A DNA stretch of 64,000 nucleotides from Azospirillum endophyticum (GTDB lineage: Bacteria; Pseudomonadota; Alphaproteobacteria; Azospirillales; Azospirillaceae): positions 80,323 through 144,322 of the forward strand of contig NZ_JAENHM010000059.1 in NCBI RefSeq assembly GCF_016595245.1, given 5' to 3'. The position numbers and the translations under genes are program-made. Shown one piece after another: positions 51,868 through 61,078 of this stretch; the first letter of the stretch is position 1, and every line of letters starts with the position of its first letter. Under the pieces are notes generated by a model, which saw only the letters and a program-made list of their open reading frames with translations, made no database searches and was not told the DNA's origin.

Positions 51868-53106
51868 ATGACTGCAACCATTCTTGTTCTGTTCGTCGCC
51901 ACCTATCTGGGCATGGCGCTGGGCGGCTTTCCCGGCCTGCGCATCGACCGAACCGGCATCGCGCTGGTCGCGGCGATCCTGCTGCTGGCGACCGGCGCGC
52001 TCGACACCGCCGGAGCGATCTCGGCGATCGATTTTCCGACGATCTTCATCCTGCTGGGGCTGATGATCCTGTCGGCGCAATATGCCGGCAGCGGTTTCTA
52101 CGACTGGTGCGCGTTGAAGGTGGCGCAGGCGGCGCAATCGCCGGCGCGGCTGCTGGCGGTGATCGTGCTGGTCGCCGGCGGGCTGTCGGCGGTGCTGGCG
52201 AACGACGTGGTGGTCTTCGCCATGACGCCGATGCTGTGCCTGGGGCTGATGGCGCGCAAGCTGGACCCGCGGCCCTACTTGATCGCGCTGGCGGGGGCGG
52301 CCAATGCCGGGTCGGCGGCGACGATGATCGGCAATCCGCAGAACATCCTGATCGGGCAGGTCGGGCATCTCGATTTCTGGCGCTTCCTGGCGGTCTGCGG
52401 CGTCCCGGCTCTGGCGGCGATGGGGATCGCCTATGCCACCGTCTGGCTGGTCTGGCGCGGCCGCTTCGGCATGCCGCAGGAGATCGGGCCGGAGGGGGTG
52501 GGGCAGGCGGCCCCGAAGCTGGACCGCTGGCAACTGGGCAAGGCGGTGGCGGCGACGCTGGTGTTGCTGGTCCTGTTCACCCGCGACATTCCGCAGGAGC
52601 ACGCGGTGCTGCTGGTGGCCGGGGTGATGATGATCAGCCGGCGCATGGCCAGCCGTGACATGCTGGGCATGGTCGACTGGCATCTTCTGGTGCTGTTCGC
52701 CGCACTCTTTGCCATCAACCACGCGCTGGGATTGACCGGCATCCCGGCCGCCCTGGTCGGCGATCTGCAGGCGGCGGGCTGGCTTCCCGACCGGCTGGCG
52801 GTGATGCTGCCGTTGTCGCTGGCCGGCAGCAACAGCATCGGCAACGTGCCGGCGGTGATCCTGCTGCTGGCTGCGTGGCCATCGCCGCCGCAAGGAGCGC
52901 TCTACGGCTTGGCACTGCTGTCGACGCTGGCCGGCAACCTGCTGCTGCCGGGCAGCCTCGCCAACATCATCGTGGCGGAGCGGGCGGCGGCGGCCGGTGT
53001 CCGGCTGGGCTTCGTCGAGCATGCCCGCTGCGGCGTGCCGATGGCGCTGCTGTCGATGGCGGTGGCGGCGGTCTGGCTGTGGGCCGGCGGCTGGATGGGC
53101 TGGTGA
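51868..53106 (+). CDS. SLC13/ArsB-NhaD-type anion transporter
   Basis: 412 residues and about 11 helices in the ion-transporter superfamily layout. Typical are FPTIFILLGLMILSAQYAGS, LSAVLANDVVVFAMTPMLCL, GSAATMIGNPQNILIGQVGH and LAGSNSIGNVPAVILLLAAW. The repeated Ser/Asn-Asn-Pro-type hairpins place substrate and cation. The family handles arsenite, dicarboxylate, sulfate or sodium; the specificity is not visible. The ATG at 51868 starts the first helix. Confidence 0.88.
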   Translation: MTATILVLFVATYLGMALGGFPGLRIDRTGIALVAAILLLATGALDTAGAISAIDFPTIFILLGLMILSAQYAGSGFYDWCALKVAQAAQSPARLLAVIVLVAGGLSAVLANDVVVFAMTPMLCLGLMARKLDPRPYLIALAGAANAGSAATMIGNPQNILIGQVGHLDFWRFLAVCGVPALAAMGIAYATVWLVWRGRFGMPQEIGPEGVGQAAPKLDRWQLGKAVAATLVLLVLFTRDIPQEHAVLLVAGVMMISRRMASRDMLGMVDWHLLVLFAALFAINHALGLTGIPAALVGDLQAAGWLPDRLAVMLPLSLAGSNSIGNVPAVILLLAAWPSPPQGALYGLALLSTLAGNLLLPGSLANIIVAERAAAAGVRLGFVEHARCGVPMALLSMAVAAVWLWAGGWMGW

Positions 53107-53208
53107 CCATGCCGTAATCGTCGGCCTTCCAAGCCCCTTCTTCGGGCTATGGCAAATGGGGTAGTCTATTCGTGCACTGATGATCGTGCGCCGGGGTGGG
53201 GGAGCGCT

Positions 53209-54444
53209 GTGAGTCTCGTCGGCCAATTTCTTGAATTTATCGAAAGTGCGCCGAACCAGTCGCTGCGTTCGCTCAGCGACAGGGTGCTGCGCAAATGCCG
53301 TGAGCTGACCGGGGCGGAGGCCGGCACGATCTTCATGCTGCGCGGGCAAGGACGGAGCCGACATCTGGAGGCGGTCAGCGCGCAAAACGACGTGATCCGC
53401 GCCAAGCCGACGCTGTTTTCGATGCCGGTGAGCGAGGTTTCCATCGTCGGCTATGTTGCGGCAACCGGCGAAACGCTGCTGCTGGAGAATGCCTACGCCA
53501 TTCCGGAGGAACGGCCTTACCGCTTCAACCCCGCCTTCGATCAGCGCACCGGCTTCCGCTCCCGTTCGATCATGGCCTTCGCGCTCAAGGGGTTCCGCGA
53601 CCGGCCGATCGGCGTCGTGCAGCTGATCAACCGTCGACCGGCGGAGGGCGCGCCGGCCCTTCCGCATGCTTCCTTTCTGCCCGAGCACGAGAAGATGATC
53701 GCGCCGGTCAACCACATCGTCGGCCGGGCGCTGGAGCGCGCCGCGACCCTGGAGCGATTGACCGAGCGGAACCGTGCGCTGACCAAGGAGCGCCGGCGCG
53801 TCGCCGAGCTTCAGGCGGAGACCGAGCGCGCCTTCATGGTATCGGTCAATCTGCTGGCCCGTGCCGCCGAGGTGCATGACGAGGACACCGGCAACCATAC
53901 CCAGCGTGTCAACGAATACTCCTACGCGCTGGCCGGCTGGGCTGGCTGCAGTCGCGCCTTTTGCAGCGAGATCCGCTTTTCCGCCGCCCTGCATGATGTC
54001 GGCAAGATGAGCGTCGACCAGGCGGTGCTGCACAAGAAGGGTCGGCTCGACGAGCGCGAGCTGGCGGAGATGAAACGGCATCCGGAATATGGCCACGACA
54101 TCCTGGTCGCGTCGGACCGGTTGAAGATGGCCGCCGAGATCGCGCTCTATCACCACGAGCAATGGGGCGGTACCGGCTATCCGCATGGTCTGAAGGGAGA
54201 GGAAATCCCGCTCGCCGCCCGCATCGTCGCCATCGCCGACTGCTACGACGCCCTGCGCAGCGCCCGTCCCTACAAGCCGTCATTCAGTCACGAGAAGACG
54301 GTCGACATCCTGCTGAACGGTGACGATCGTCTGGACCCCCGGGTCCATTTCGATCCACGCCTGCTCGCCCTGTTTGCCGATCGCCATGCGGATTTCGATG
54401 CGATCTGGGAGCGGCTGAAGGATCGGGAGGCGCTGAAGTCCTGA
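53209..54444 (+). CDS. GAF-HD-GYP cyclic-di-GMP phosphodiesterase
   Basis: 411 residues from the GTG at 53209 (LVGQFLEFIESAPNQSLRSL), which has GGGGGAG just upstream; an ATG at 53149 is the alternative but lacks a ribosome site. A GAF domain (about 20-180, VGYVAATGETLLLENAY) is followed by a helical linker and an HD-GYP domain (about 225-400): SAALHDVGKMSVDQAVLHKK (HD), RHPEYGHDIL, YHHEQWGGTGYPHGLKGEEI (GYP) and IADCYDALRSARPYK. All metal-binding and GYP residues are present, so hydrolysis of c-di-GMP is expected. Confidence 0.92.
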   Translation: MSLVGQFLEFIESAPNQSLRSLSDRVLRKCRELTGAEAGTIFMLRGQGRSRHLEAVSAQNDVIRAKPTLFSMPVSEVSIVGYVAATGETLLLENAYAIPEERPYRFNPAFDQRTGFRSRSIMAFALKGFRDRPIGVVQLINRRPAEGAPALPHASFLPEHEKMIAPVNHIVGRALERAATLERLTERNRALTKERRRVAELQAETERAFMVSVNLLARAAEVHDEDTGNHTQRVNEYSYALAGWAGCSRAFCSEIRFSAALHDVGKMSVDQAVLHKKGRLDERELAEMKRHPEYGHDILVASDRLKMAAEIALYHHEQWGGTGYPHGLKGEEIPLAARIVAIADCYDALRSARPYKPSFSHEKTVDILLNGDDRLDPRVHFDPRLLALFADRHADFDAIWERLKDREALKS

Positions 54445-54517
54445 GGGGGGAACACAGCACCGAGGGTGGGCGGTTTGGCCAAGGCCTTCCGCCCCCGTTA
54501 CGGGTGGTAGTGGCGGA

Positions 54518-55105
54518 TCACTCCGCCGGATTGGTCGCGGCGAGTGCGCGGCGGCGGACCCAGCGGAAGCTCTTGACGGCGAGCCACAGGCCGCCGATGG
54601 CGAAGCCGCTCAGCAGGAGGATCTTCGGGCCGTCCTCGCCGATCGCGGCGGCGGCTTCACCGAACAGGTAACCGGCCCCGGCGAAGCTCCAGGCCCAGAT
54701 GCCGGCGGCGAGGAAGTTCCAGAACAGGAAGCGGGACCACGGCATGCCCGACGTGCCGATGGCGACCGACGCGATGTTCCGCACGCCGTAGAGGAAGCGG
54801 AAGACCAGGATGAAGGCGACGCCGTATTTCTCCAGCCAGCTCAGGACCCGGCAGGCATGGGCGTCGGCGGACGGGAAGCGGGCGAGCGCCTTCTTGCCCC
54901 AGCGGCGGCCCAGCCAGAACCAGACCTGATCCCCCAGGAAGCTGCCGATCCACACCGATCCGACCAGCCAGTAGAGATTGACGATCCCAAGCTTGGCGCC
55001 CATCCCACCGAAGATTACAAATGTTTCACCTTCAAAAAAGGCCCAGACAAAGGCCATCGGGTAAAAGGCATTGCCCCAATCCTGCAACCAAGTAATCCAG
55101 TCCAA
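54518..55105 (-). CDS. DedA family membrane protein
   Basis: 195 residues from a TTG at 55105 with GGAGGGGG immediately upstream. A TTG 28 codons earlier would add a basic, non-conserved tail. Features are FVWAFFEGETFVIFGGMGAK, GDQVWFWLGRRWGKKALARF, FILVFRFLYGVRNIASVAIG and FLFWNFLAAGIWAWSFAGAG, matching DedA/YqjA proteins (polyprenyl-phosphate or phospholipid recycling, membrane homeostasis). The FRF-x-x-G-x-R motif is intact. It converges on the HD-GYP gene. Confidence 0.92.
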   Translation of the reverse strand: MDWITWLQDWGNAFYPMAFVWAFFEGETFVIFGGMGAKLGIVNLYWLVGSVWIGSFLGDQVWFWLGRRWGKKALARFPSADAHACRVLSWLEKYGVAFILVFRFLYGVRNIASVAIGTSGMPWSRFLFWNFLAAGIWAWSFAGAGYLFGEAAAAIGEDGPKILLLSGFAIGGLWLAVKSFRWVRRRALAATNPAE

Positions 55106-55281
55106 AGCCCCCTCCGGGAGACGTCGCTTGTGGGTTCGGCGAGCCCGGTGGCGCTTTACAGCCGCTTTATTGTGCGATGCGGCATCCAAAGCGCGGGCTG
55201 GGACAGATCATGACATAAAGCCGCGCGGTTTGTCTCGGAAACTTTATTGACTAAGGGGTAGCCCTGGGAGAGGGGCGCGGA

Positions 55282-55740
55282 TCAGAAATCCTCGCCCGAC
55301 AATTCTCCGACGGCCTGCCGTGCCGCGCGCAGAAGCGCGGGATTGGGTTCCTGCGGCCCGTCGCCGTCCTCGCCCTCCGAATCGCCGCGATCGGGCGCGG
55401 CGCGGCGCTTCAGTTCGCGCGCGGCCTCGATCAGCAGATGGGCAAGCCGTTGGTCGGGCAGGGCCTGGACCAGCGCCCGCAGCTCCGGGTTGGACAGCGC
55501 GGCCGGATCGAAGGCCGGAGGAGGGGGCGGGGGAGCCGGAGGCGCGAGCGGCAGGGTCGCGACGGTCGCTGCCATCGCCGCCGTCCGCGGCAAGGGAGCG
55601 GCTTCGCGCACCACGTCGACCGCGACCTGGGCGGCCATGGTCGACGGCACGGCGCCCGTGGCCGCAGCCCGCGGCCGGCGGGGCTTGCGCGCCGGTTCGG
55701 TTTCCGGCAGGTCATCGAACAGAAGCCGTTGGACGCTCAT
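55282..55740 (-). CDS. unknown protein with proline-rich linker
   Basis: 152 residues. It starts SVQRLLFDDLPETEPARKPR. An Ala/Pro linker with eight prolines in a row lies near residues 72-79. A helical part follows, ALSNPELRALVQALPDQRLA and HLLIEAARELKRRA, with an acidic stretch and a C-terminal RAARQAVGELSGEDF. No known family is recognised. No ribosome site is obvious before the ATG, so the start is tentative. It lies 147 bases downstream of the PIN gene on the same strand. Confidence 0.6.
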   Translation of the reverse strand: MSVQRLLFDDLPETEPARKPRRPRAAATGAVPSTMAAQVAVDVVREAAPLPRTAAMAATVATLPLAPPAPPPPPPAFDPAALSNPELRALVQALPDQRLAHLLIEAARELKRRAAPDRGDSEGEDGDGPQEPNPALLRAARQAVGELSGEDF

Positions 55741-55887
55741 CGCTGCAGATGCCCCCTGCGCTCCGCCAGTGCCGCCGCAGTGTCGTCGGTGCTGCGGCTG
55801 CGGCTATTCCCCGTTCACTCGCAGTTTGCGATGTGTTCCCTTTTCATTCTAGAAACCGCAATCGGTTTGTCGAGTGGATTCTGCCGG

Positions 55888-56388
55888 CTACCCCTGTGGG
55901 ACAGGACGGACGGCCACAGCTTCCAGGAACCGTTCGGGCCGCAGCACCCGCGTTTCGCCGGCCTGGCGCACCGACAGGAGCTGACGGTCGACCGTCACCA
56001 GCCAGGGCACCCTGCCGCCGACGGCGGCGGCCAGGAACATGTCGTCTTCCGGATCGCGGCACAGGCGCCCGACCGCGGCCGGGGTCACCAGCGCCGTCTC
56101 GCTCCTGATCGTCTCTAGGAAGGCAAGGCGATCGGAGGCGGCGGCATAGCGGTCGAAGGTCGGGCGCATCAGCACCTCGTCCAGTTCCGCCAGCGTTTCG
56201 TCGCTGCCGACGAGGCCTCGCTCCCCGCGCACCCGGTCGACGCAGTGGCGGATCGCGTCGTGGCGCCGGGCTGCGGTGGGTCCCAGCAACGCATAGGCCA
56301 CCAGGATGTTGGTGTCGAGCACGGCCCGCACCGGCGGCTGAGCCGGAAGGCGAAGCGGATCGGGCACGGCGTGGTCACGGCTGAACAT
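55888..56388 (-). CDS. PIN-domain protein (COG1569-like putative toxin)
   Basis: 166 residues. The PIN acidic residues are visible: AVLDTNILVAYALLG (first Asp), DETLAELDEVLMRP (Glu/Asp), RDPEDDMFLAAAVGG (Asp-Asp) and LVTVDRQLLSV (last Asp). The spacing matches the family annotated as putative toxin component, PIN family. No antitoxin-like gene (AbrB, RHH or Phd type) lies directly next to it, so it may be a stand-alone RNase. It is divergent from the response regulator. Confidence 0.88.
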   Translation of the reverse strand: MFSRDHAVPDPLRLPAQPPVRAVLDTNILVAYALLGPTAARRHDAIRHCVDRVRGERGLVGSDETLAELDEVLMRPTFDRYAAASDRLAFLETIRSETALVTPAAVGRLCRDPEDDMFLAAAVGGRVPWLVTVDRQLLSVRQAGETRVLRPERFLEAVAVRPVPQG

Positions 56389-56516
56389 CGATAATATCGC
56401 GGGAGCCTGGCGGTTGAAGTCGACGGGGCGGTTCTATGCGTCTGTTGAGAGCCGGGACGCTTTGCGGTAAGAAGCCCGCAAGGTGTGAACGGAACCTTTA
56501 GGACGGAAATTTCGGC

Positions 56517-56876
56517 ATGACCAGCATCCTCGTCGTCGACGACAGCCGACTGGCGCGCAACATGGTCTCCAGCGTCATCGCCTCTCTGCGACCCGACTGG
56601 ACCATCGTCACCGCGGCGAGCGGCGAGGAGGCGCTGGAAATGGTCGGCGAGGGGGCGCCGGTCGCCGCCATCGTCGATTACAACATGCCGGGCATGGACG
56701 GTCTGACGCTCGCCGAGCGGCTGAAGGAGCGTTTCGTCGGCCTGCCCATCGGCCTGCTGACCGCCAACGTCCAGGACACGCTGAAGCGCAAGGCCGAGTC
56801 GCTGGGCATTCGCTTCATCGCCAAGCCGATCACCTCGGACAAGATCCGCGACTTCCTCGCCGCCTCCGGGCAATGA
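56517..56876 (+). CDS. single-domain response regulator (CheY-like)
   Basis: 119 residues, receiver domain only. The acidic pair is in SILVVDDSRLARNMV, the phosphoacceptor Asp in AAIVDYNMPGMDGLTLAE (near 54), the switch Thr in IGLLTANVQ and the Lys in RFIAKPITSDKI. There is no output domain. Its stop overlaps the ATG of the CheC-like gene (ATGA), so kinase input would feed this receiver and the CheC-like phosphatase would reset it. No histidine kinase is adjacent. Confidence 0.93.
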   Translation: MTSILVVDDSRLARNMVSSVIASLRPDWTIVTAASGEEALEMVGEGAPVAAIVDYNMPGMDGLTLAERLKERFVGLPIGLLTANVQDTLKRKAESLGIRFIAKPITSDKIRDFLAASGQ

Positions 56877-57550
56877 CGCCGATGATCGACCCCGCATCCC
56901 CCGACCCGGTCTCCCCGGAAACCGTGCCCGCCCCGCCGGCGGCGGACCCGCTCTCCCTCGACGCCGACGATGCCGACGCCATCGCCGAACTGTTCAATAT
57001 CGGCATGGGCGAGCCGGCCGCCGCGCTCAGCTCGATGCTGGGGGAGGAGGTGCATCTGTCGGTGCCGTCCTTCGCGGTGTCGACCCGCGCCCGCATCACC
57101 GGCGAGGTCGGCGGCGACCTGGAGGGCGGCCAGCCCGTCTGCGCCGTACGCGGCGCCTTCACCGGTCCCTTCACCGGGGAAGCGCTGCTGATCTTTCCGG
57201 AACGCGGCATGCTGGCCCTGGTCGGCCGCCTCATCCCCGTCGATCCCGCCGCCGAGGCGCCCGGGGAGATGGAGCAGGATGCGCTGACCGAGATCGGCAA
57301 CATCATCCTGAACGGCTGCCTCGCCAGCCTGTCCAACCTGATCGGCGGTGAACTGTCGGGGACGGTTCCGGGCTATCGCGCCGGCGAGCCGGCGGCAGTG
57401 ATCGGGTCCGCCACCGACCCGGTTCTGTTCGTGCGCATCGACATGGCGCTGGCGGCGGGCGACGCCCGCGGGCATGCGCTGTTCTTGCTGGACATCGCCT
57501 CGCTGGACGCCTTCCGCGAGGCGATCCGGCAGGCCTTGGCGGGGTTGTGA
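56873..57550 (+). CDS. CheC-like phosphatase
   Basis: 225 residues. An N-terminal Pro/Asp-rich segment of about 30 residues precedes the CheC/CheX/FliY fold. Two copies of the Glu-x-x-Asn active-site pattern appear: AIAELFNIGMGEPAAALSSM (ELFN) near 40 and DALTEIGNIILNGCLASLSN (EIGN) near 135. CheC-type proteins dephosphorylate CheY-like receivers. Overlap with the receiver gene makes that protein the likely substrate. The pair stands apart from any chemotaxis operon. Confidence 0.9.
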   Translation: MTPMIDPASPDPVSPETVPAPPAADPLSLDADDADAIAELFNIGMGEPAAALSSMLGEEVHLSVPSFAVSTRARITGEVGGDLEGGQPVCAVRGAFTGPFTGEALLIFPERGMLALVGRLIPVDPAAEAPGEMEQDALTEIGNIILNGCLASLSNLIGGELSGTVPGYRAGEPAAVIGSATDPVLFVRIDMALAAGDARGHALFLLDIASLDAFREAIRQALAGL

Positions 57551-57553
57551 AAC

Positions 57554-57577
57554 GGGGGGCGCGACCGCCCCCCAATT
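57554..57577. terminator. hairpin between convergent cheC-like and glyS
   Basis: GGGGGGC (57554-57560) and GCCCCCC (57567-57573) form a stem with loop GCGACC, with AATTCC after it on the plus strand. It is a GC-rich bidirectional terminator with a weak T-run. Confidence 0.5.
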
Positions 57578-57580
57578 CCA

Positions 57581-59668
57581 TCATCCCTCGATCTTCGAGA
57601 AGTCGGCCACCGTGTTCAGCGTCCTGCGGATCTGCGTCAGCAGGCGCAGGCGGTTGGCGCGCAGGTCCTTGTCCTCCGCGTTCACCGTGACCTTGTCGAA
57701 GAAGGCGTCCACCGGGCCGCGCAGCTTCGCCAGCGCCGCCATGGTGCCGGTGAAGTCCTCGGCGTCCAGCAGTGGCCTGGCGGTGGCCGAGGCCTCGTTC
57801 AGCGCGGCGAACAGCGCCTTTTCCTCGTCCTGGGCCAGACGGGCGGCATCGACCGGCTGGTCGAAGGCGGCGCCGTCCTTCTTCTCCTCGATGCGGACGA
57901 TGTTGGAGGCGCGCTTGTAGGCGGCTGCCAAGTTGGCGCCCTCGTCGGAGCCGACGAAGGCCTGCAGGGCCTTCACGCGGGCCAGCAGCCGGACCAGGTC
58001 GTCCTCGCCGCCGAGCGCGAACACCGCATCGACCAGATCATGGCGGACGCCCTGCTCGCGCAGCACCACCTTCAGGCGGTCGGCGAAGAAGGACATCAGG
58101 TCGCCGCCGACGCTGCCGGCCGGGGCGAAGCCGGCGACGGTGTAGGCGCCGTGGGCGGCGGAGAACACGTCCGCCAGCTTCACCCGCAGCCCGTTCTCCA
58201 GCACCAGCCGGATCACGCCCAGCGCGGCGCGGCGCAGCGCATAGGGATCCTTCGATCCCGTCGGCTTCTCGTCGATGGCGAAGAAGCCGACCAGCGTGTC
58301 GATCTTGTCGGCGAGCGCCACCGCGACAGAGACCGGCGCGGTCGGACAGGAATCCGACGGGCCCACCGGCTTGTAATGGTCGGCGATCGCGTTGGCGACG
58401 TCGGCGCTCTCGCCCTGGCCCAGCGCGTAGTAGCGGCCCATGATCCCCTGGACCTCGGGGAACTCGCCGACCACCTCGGTCACCAGATCGGCCTTGCACA
58501 GCAGGGCGGCGCGGCTGGCGGCATCGCTGTCGGCGCCGATGGCGCGGGCGATCTCGGCAGCCAGCAGCTGCACCCGGGTGACCTTCTCGGCCACCGTGCC
58601 CAGCTTGGCATGGAAGGTGATCTTCTCCAGCGCCGGGACGCGGGCTTCCAGCTTGGTCTTGCGGTCCTGGTCCCAGAAGAACTTGGCGTCGGACAGGCGG
58701 GCACGCAGCACGCGCTCGTTGCCGGCGACCACCGCCTTGCCGCCGTCCAGCGTCTCGGTGTTCGCCACGACGATGAAGCGCGGGGCCATCCGGCCCTCTG
58801 CGTCCAGCACGGCGAAATACTTCTGGTGGGTGCGCATGGAGGTGATGAGGACCTCCGAGGGCACGTCCATGAAGCTCTCGTCGATGCCGCCCATCAGCAC
58901 GACCGGCCATTCGACGAGGCCGGCGACCTCCTCCAGCAACGCGTCGTCGGGCGACAGGGTCAGGCCCTGCGTGGCGGCCAGCGCCTCGGCGTCGGCCTTG
59001 ATCTTCGCCTTGCGCTCCTCGCGGTCGAGCACGACCTTGGCGGTGCGCAGCTTCTCCTTGTAGTCGGCGAAGCTCTCGACCGTGACGGCGTCGGGCGCCA
59101 GGAAGCGGTGGCCGCGGGTGGCGTTGCCGAAGGCGATGCGGCCCTGGGTGCCGCCGATGTCATAGCCGCCGTCGAGCACGCGCCCGCCGAAGATGGCGAT
59201 GATCGAGTGCAGCGGACGGACCCAGCGCACGGTGCCGGTGCCCCAGCGCATCGACTTCGGCCAGGGCAGCTCGGCCATGGCGGCGGGGATGATCTCCGCC
59301 AGCACCGCGGCGGTCTCGCGGCCCTTCTTCTCGGTCACCGCGAAATAGAAGACGCCCTTGCCGGTATCGCGCTGCTCGCACTGGTCGAGGCTGTCGAGGC
59401 CGGCCGACTTCAGGAAGCCGGCGACCGCCTGCTCCGGCGAACCGAGGCGCGGACCCTTCTTTTCCTCGCGCACGTCGGCGGTGCGCTCCGGCAGCCCATC
59501 GACCACCAGGGCCAGGCGGCGCGGCGTGGAATGGGCGTCGGCCTTGGCGAAGGTCAGGCCGTTGGCCGCCAGCTTGTCGGTGACGAGGCGCTTCAGGTCC
59601 TCGGCGGCCCGCGCCTGCATGCGGGCGGGGATTTCTTCGGAGAAGAATTCGATCAGGAATTCGGTCAT
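57581..59668 (-). CDS. glyS: glycyl-tRNA synthetase beta subunit
   Basis: 695 residues. It opens TEFLIEFFSEEIPARMQARA and has RRLALVVDGLPERTADVREE, KGPRLGSPEQAVAGFLKSAG, WGTGTVRWVRPLHSIIAIFG, MRTHQKYFAVLDAEGRMAPR and the C-terminal DALR-like anticodon region ending VFFDKVTVNAEDK (seen as FFDKVTVNAED). With GlyQ it forms the bacterial heterotetrameric enzyme. It lies four bases after glyQ in the same operon. Confidence 0.97.
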   Translation of the reverse strand: MTEFLIEFFSEEIPARMQARAAEDLKRLVTDKLAANGLTFAKADAHSTPRRLALVVDGLPERTADVREEKKGPRLGSPEQAVAGFLKSAGLDSLDQCEQRDTGKGVFYFAVTEKKGRETAAVLAEIIPAAMAELPWPKSMRWGTGTVRWVRPLHSIIAIFGGRVLDGGYDIGGTQGRIAFGNATRGHRFLAPDAVTVESFADYKEKLRTAKVVLDREERKAKIKADAEALAATQGLTLSPDDALLEEVAGLVEWPVVLMGGIDESFMDVPSEVLITSMRTHQKYFAVLDAEGRMAPRFIVVANTETLDGGKAVVAGNERVLRARLSDAKFFWDQDRKTKLEARVPALEKITFHAKLGTVAEKVTRVQLLAAEIARAIGADSDAASRAALLCKADLVTEVVGEFPEVQGIMGRYYALGQGESADVANAIADHYKPVGPSDSCPTAPVSVAVALADKIDTLVGFFAIDEKPTGSKDPYALRRAALGVIRLVLENGLRVKLADVFSAAHGAYTVAGFAPAGSVGGDLMSFFADRLKVVLREQGVRHDLVDAVFALGGEDDLVRLLARVKALQAFVGSDEGANLAAAYKRASNIVRIEEKKDGAAFDQPVDAARLAQDEEKALFAALNEASATARPLLDAEDFTGTMAALAKLRGPVDAFFDKVTVNAEDKDLRANRLRLLTQIRRTLNTVADFSKIEG

Positions 59669-59672
59669 GGGA

Positions 59673-60584
59673 TTACTTCGCCCCCGTCCAGGCTTCGCAG
59701 CAGGCCTTGGCCAGCGCGCGCACGCGGCCGATATAGGCGGCGCGCTCGACGACGCTGATCACGCCGCGGGCGTCCAGCAGGTTGAACAGATGAGACGCCT
59801 TGATGCACTGGTCGTAGGCGGGCAGCGCGAGGCTCTGCGCCACCAGCGCCTGGCACTCGGCCTCGGCGTCCTTGAAATGCTGGAGCAGCATGTCGGTGTT
59901 GGCGAACTCGAAATTATGCTTCGAGTATTCGACCTCGGCGCGCTTGAAGACGTCGCCGTACTTCACGCGATCCTTCTCTTCCTTGGCGCCGTTGAAATCC
60001 AGGTCGTAGACGTTCTCCACGCCCTGCACATACATGGCGAGGCGCTCCAGCCCATAGGTCAGCTCGACCGCGACGGGGTCGCATTCGATGCCGCCGACCT
60101 GCTGGAAATAGGTGTACTGCGTCACTTCCATGCCGTCGCACCACACTTCCCAGCCCAGGCCCCAGGCGCCCAGCGTCGGGCTTTCCCAGTCGTCCTCGAC
60201 GAAGCGGATGTCGTGCAGCGCCGGGTCGATGCCGATCGCGCGCAGGCTGTCCAGATACAGCTCCTGCGGGTTGGCCGGCGACGGCTTCATGATGACCTGG
60301 TACTGGTAGTAATGCTGCAGGCGGTTCGGGTTCTCGCCATAGCGGCCGTCCTTCGGCCGGCGCGACGGCTGGACATAGGCCGCCTTCCAGGGATCGGGAC
60401 CCAGCGCGCGCAGCGTGGTCGCGGGGTGGAAGGTGCCGGCGCCGACCTCCATGTCGTAGGGCTGCAGGATGAGGCAACCCTGCTCCGACCAGAACTGGTG
60501 GAGCTTGAGGATCAGGGCCTGGAACGACAGGCCGCGGCGGTCGGCGGAGTTTCCGCCGTCGGAAGTCCCGATCTGGGAGGCCAT
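59673..60584 (-). CDS. glyQ: glycyl-tRNA synthetase alpha subunit
   Basis: 303 residues from the ATG at 60584 (MASQIGTSDGG). The class II catalytic subunit reads FQALILKLHQFWSEQGCLIL, QPYDMEVGAGTFHPATTLRA, PDGRYGENPNRLQHYYQYQV-type segments (seen as RYGENPNRLQHYYQYQV) and GWEVWCDGMEVTQYTYFQQV. An in-frame start 13 codons upstream is less likely. The glyQ-glyS order is standard. Confidence 0.97.
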   Translation of the reverse strand: MASQIGTSDGGNSADRRGLSFQALILKLHQFWSEQGCLILQPYDMEVGAGTFHPATTLRALGPDPWKAAYVQPSRRPKDGRYGENPNRLQHYYQYQVIMKPSPANPQELYLDSLRAIGIDPALHDIRFVEDDWESPTLGAWGLGWEVWCDGMEVTQYTYFQQVGGIECDPVAVELTYGLERLAMYVQGVENVYDLDFNGAKEEKDRVKYGDVFKRAEVEYSKHNFEFANTDMLLQHFKDAEAECQALVAQSLALPAYDQCIKASHLFNLLDARGVISVVERAAYIGRVRALAKACCEAWTGAK

Positions 60585-60679
60585 GGACGGTCCACAATGA
60601 AAAATGTTGAAAACGCGCCGCACGATAGGCGGGTGGCACCGTCAAATCAAGCCGCAGCGCGGCAGGAGCGCCGTTGCGG

Positions 60680-60964
60680 TCAGCGGCCGTAGGGGCAGGC
60701 GGGGCGGCCGCAGGACACCGCGGAGCGGGGGGCGACATAGGCGCCGCATTCCGGACATTTCTCCATGTCCTCCGCCTCCAGCGTGGGGGCGTAGGCGCCG
60801 GAGTTGCGCGGCGGACCGCCGGCGGCGGCATCGCGTCCTCCGTCCTGCCGGCGGGCGGCGGAACGGGCGCGGCCGATTTCCTGGACACGGTTGATCCAGC
60901 GCCAGCCGAACCACACGGCGCCGATCACCAGCGCGAGGAGAAGAATCTTGGACAAGGACATCAT
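60680..60964 (-). CDS. small membrane-anchored zinc-ribbon protein (PP0621-like)
   Basis: 94 residues. One N-terminal helix (LSKILLLALVIGAVWFGWRW) is followed by a charged Arg/Gly linker and a C-terminal CPECGAYVAPRSAVSCGRPA with CPYGR. This gives four cysteines (CxxC plus C-x4-C) able to bind zinc. It matches the layout of PP0621-family proteins, whose function is unknown. The ATG pair at 60964/60961 begins the helix. It lies upstream of glyQ on the same strand. Confidence 0.78.
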   Translation of the reverse strand: MMSLSKILLLALVIGAVWFGWRWINRVQEIGRARSAARRQDGGRDAAAGGPPRNSGAYAPTLEAEDMEKCPECGAYVAPRSAVSCGRPACPYGR

Positions 60965-61078
60965 CGCCGGCAACCCGTCTGATCGTCCGGGCATTCAGCC
61001 CGCAGGCGACGGGAAGTCAAGGGAATAGAGGATGGCGGGACCGCCGCGGAGGGCCGCGGTCCCGCTCGATCGGAGGCC

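Noticed and set aside
55282..56388. PIN gene and the downstream small gene as a toxin-antitoxin pair
   Set aside because: The order (toxin first), the 147-base gap and the lack of any DNA-binding antitoxin fold in the small protein argue against it.
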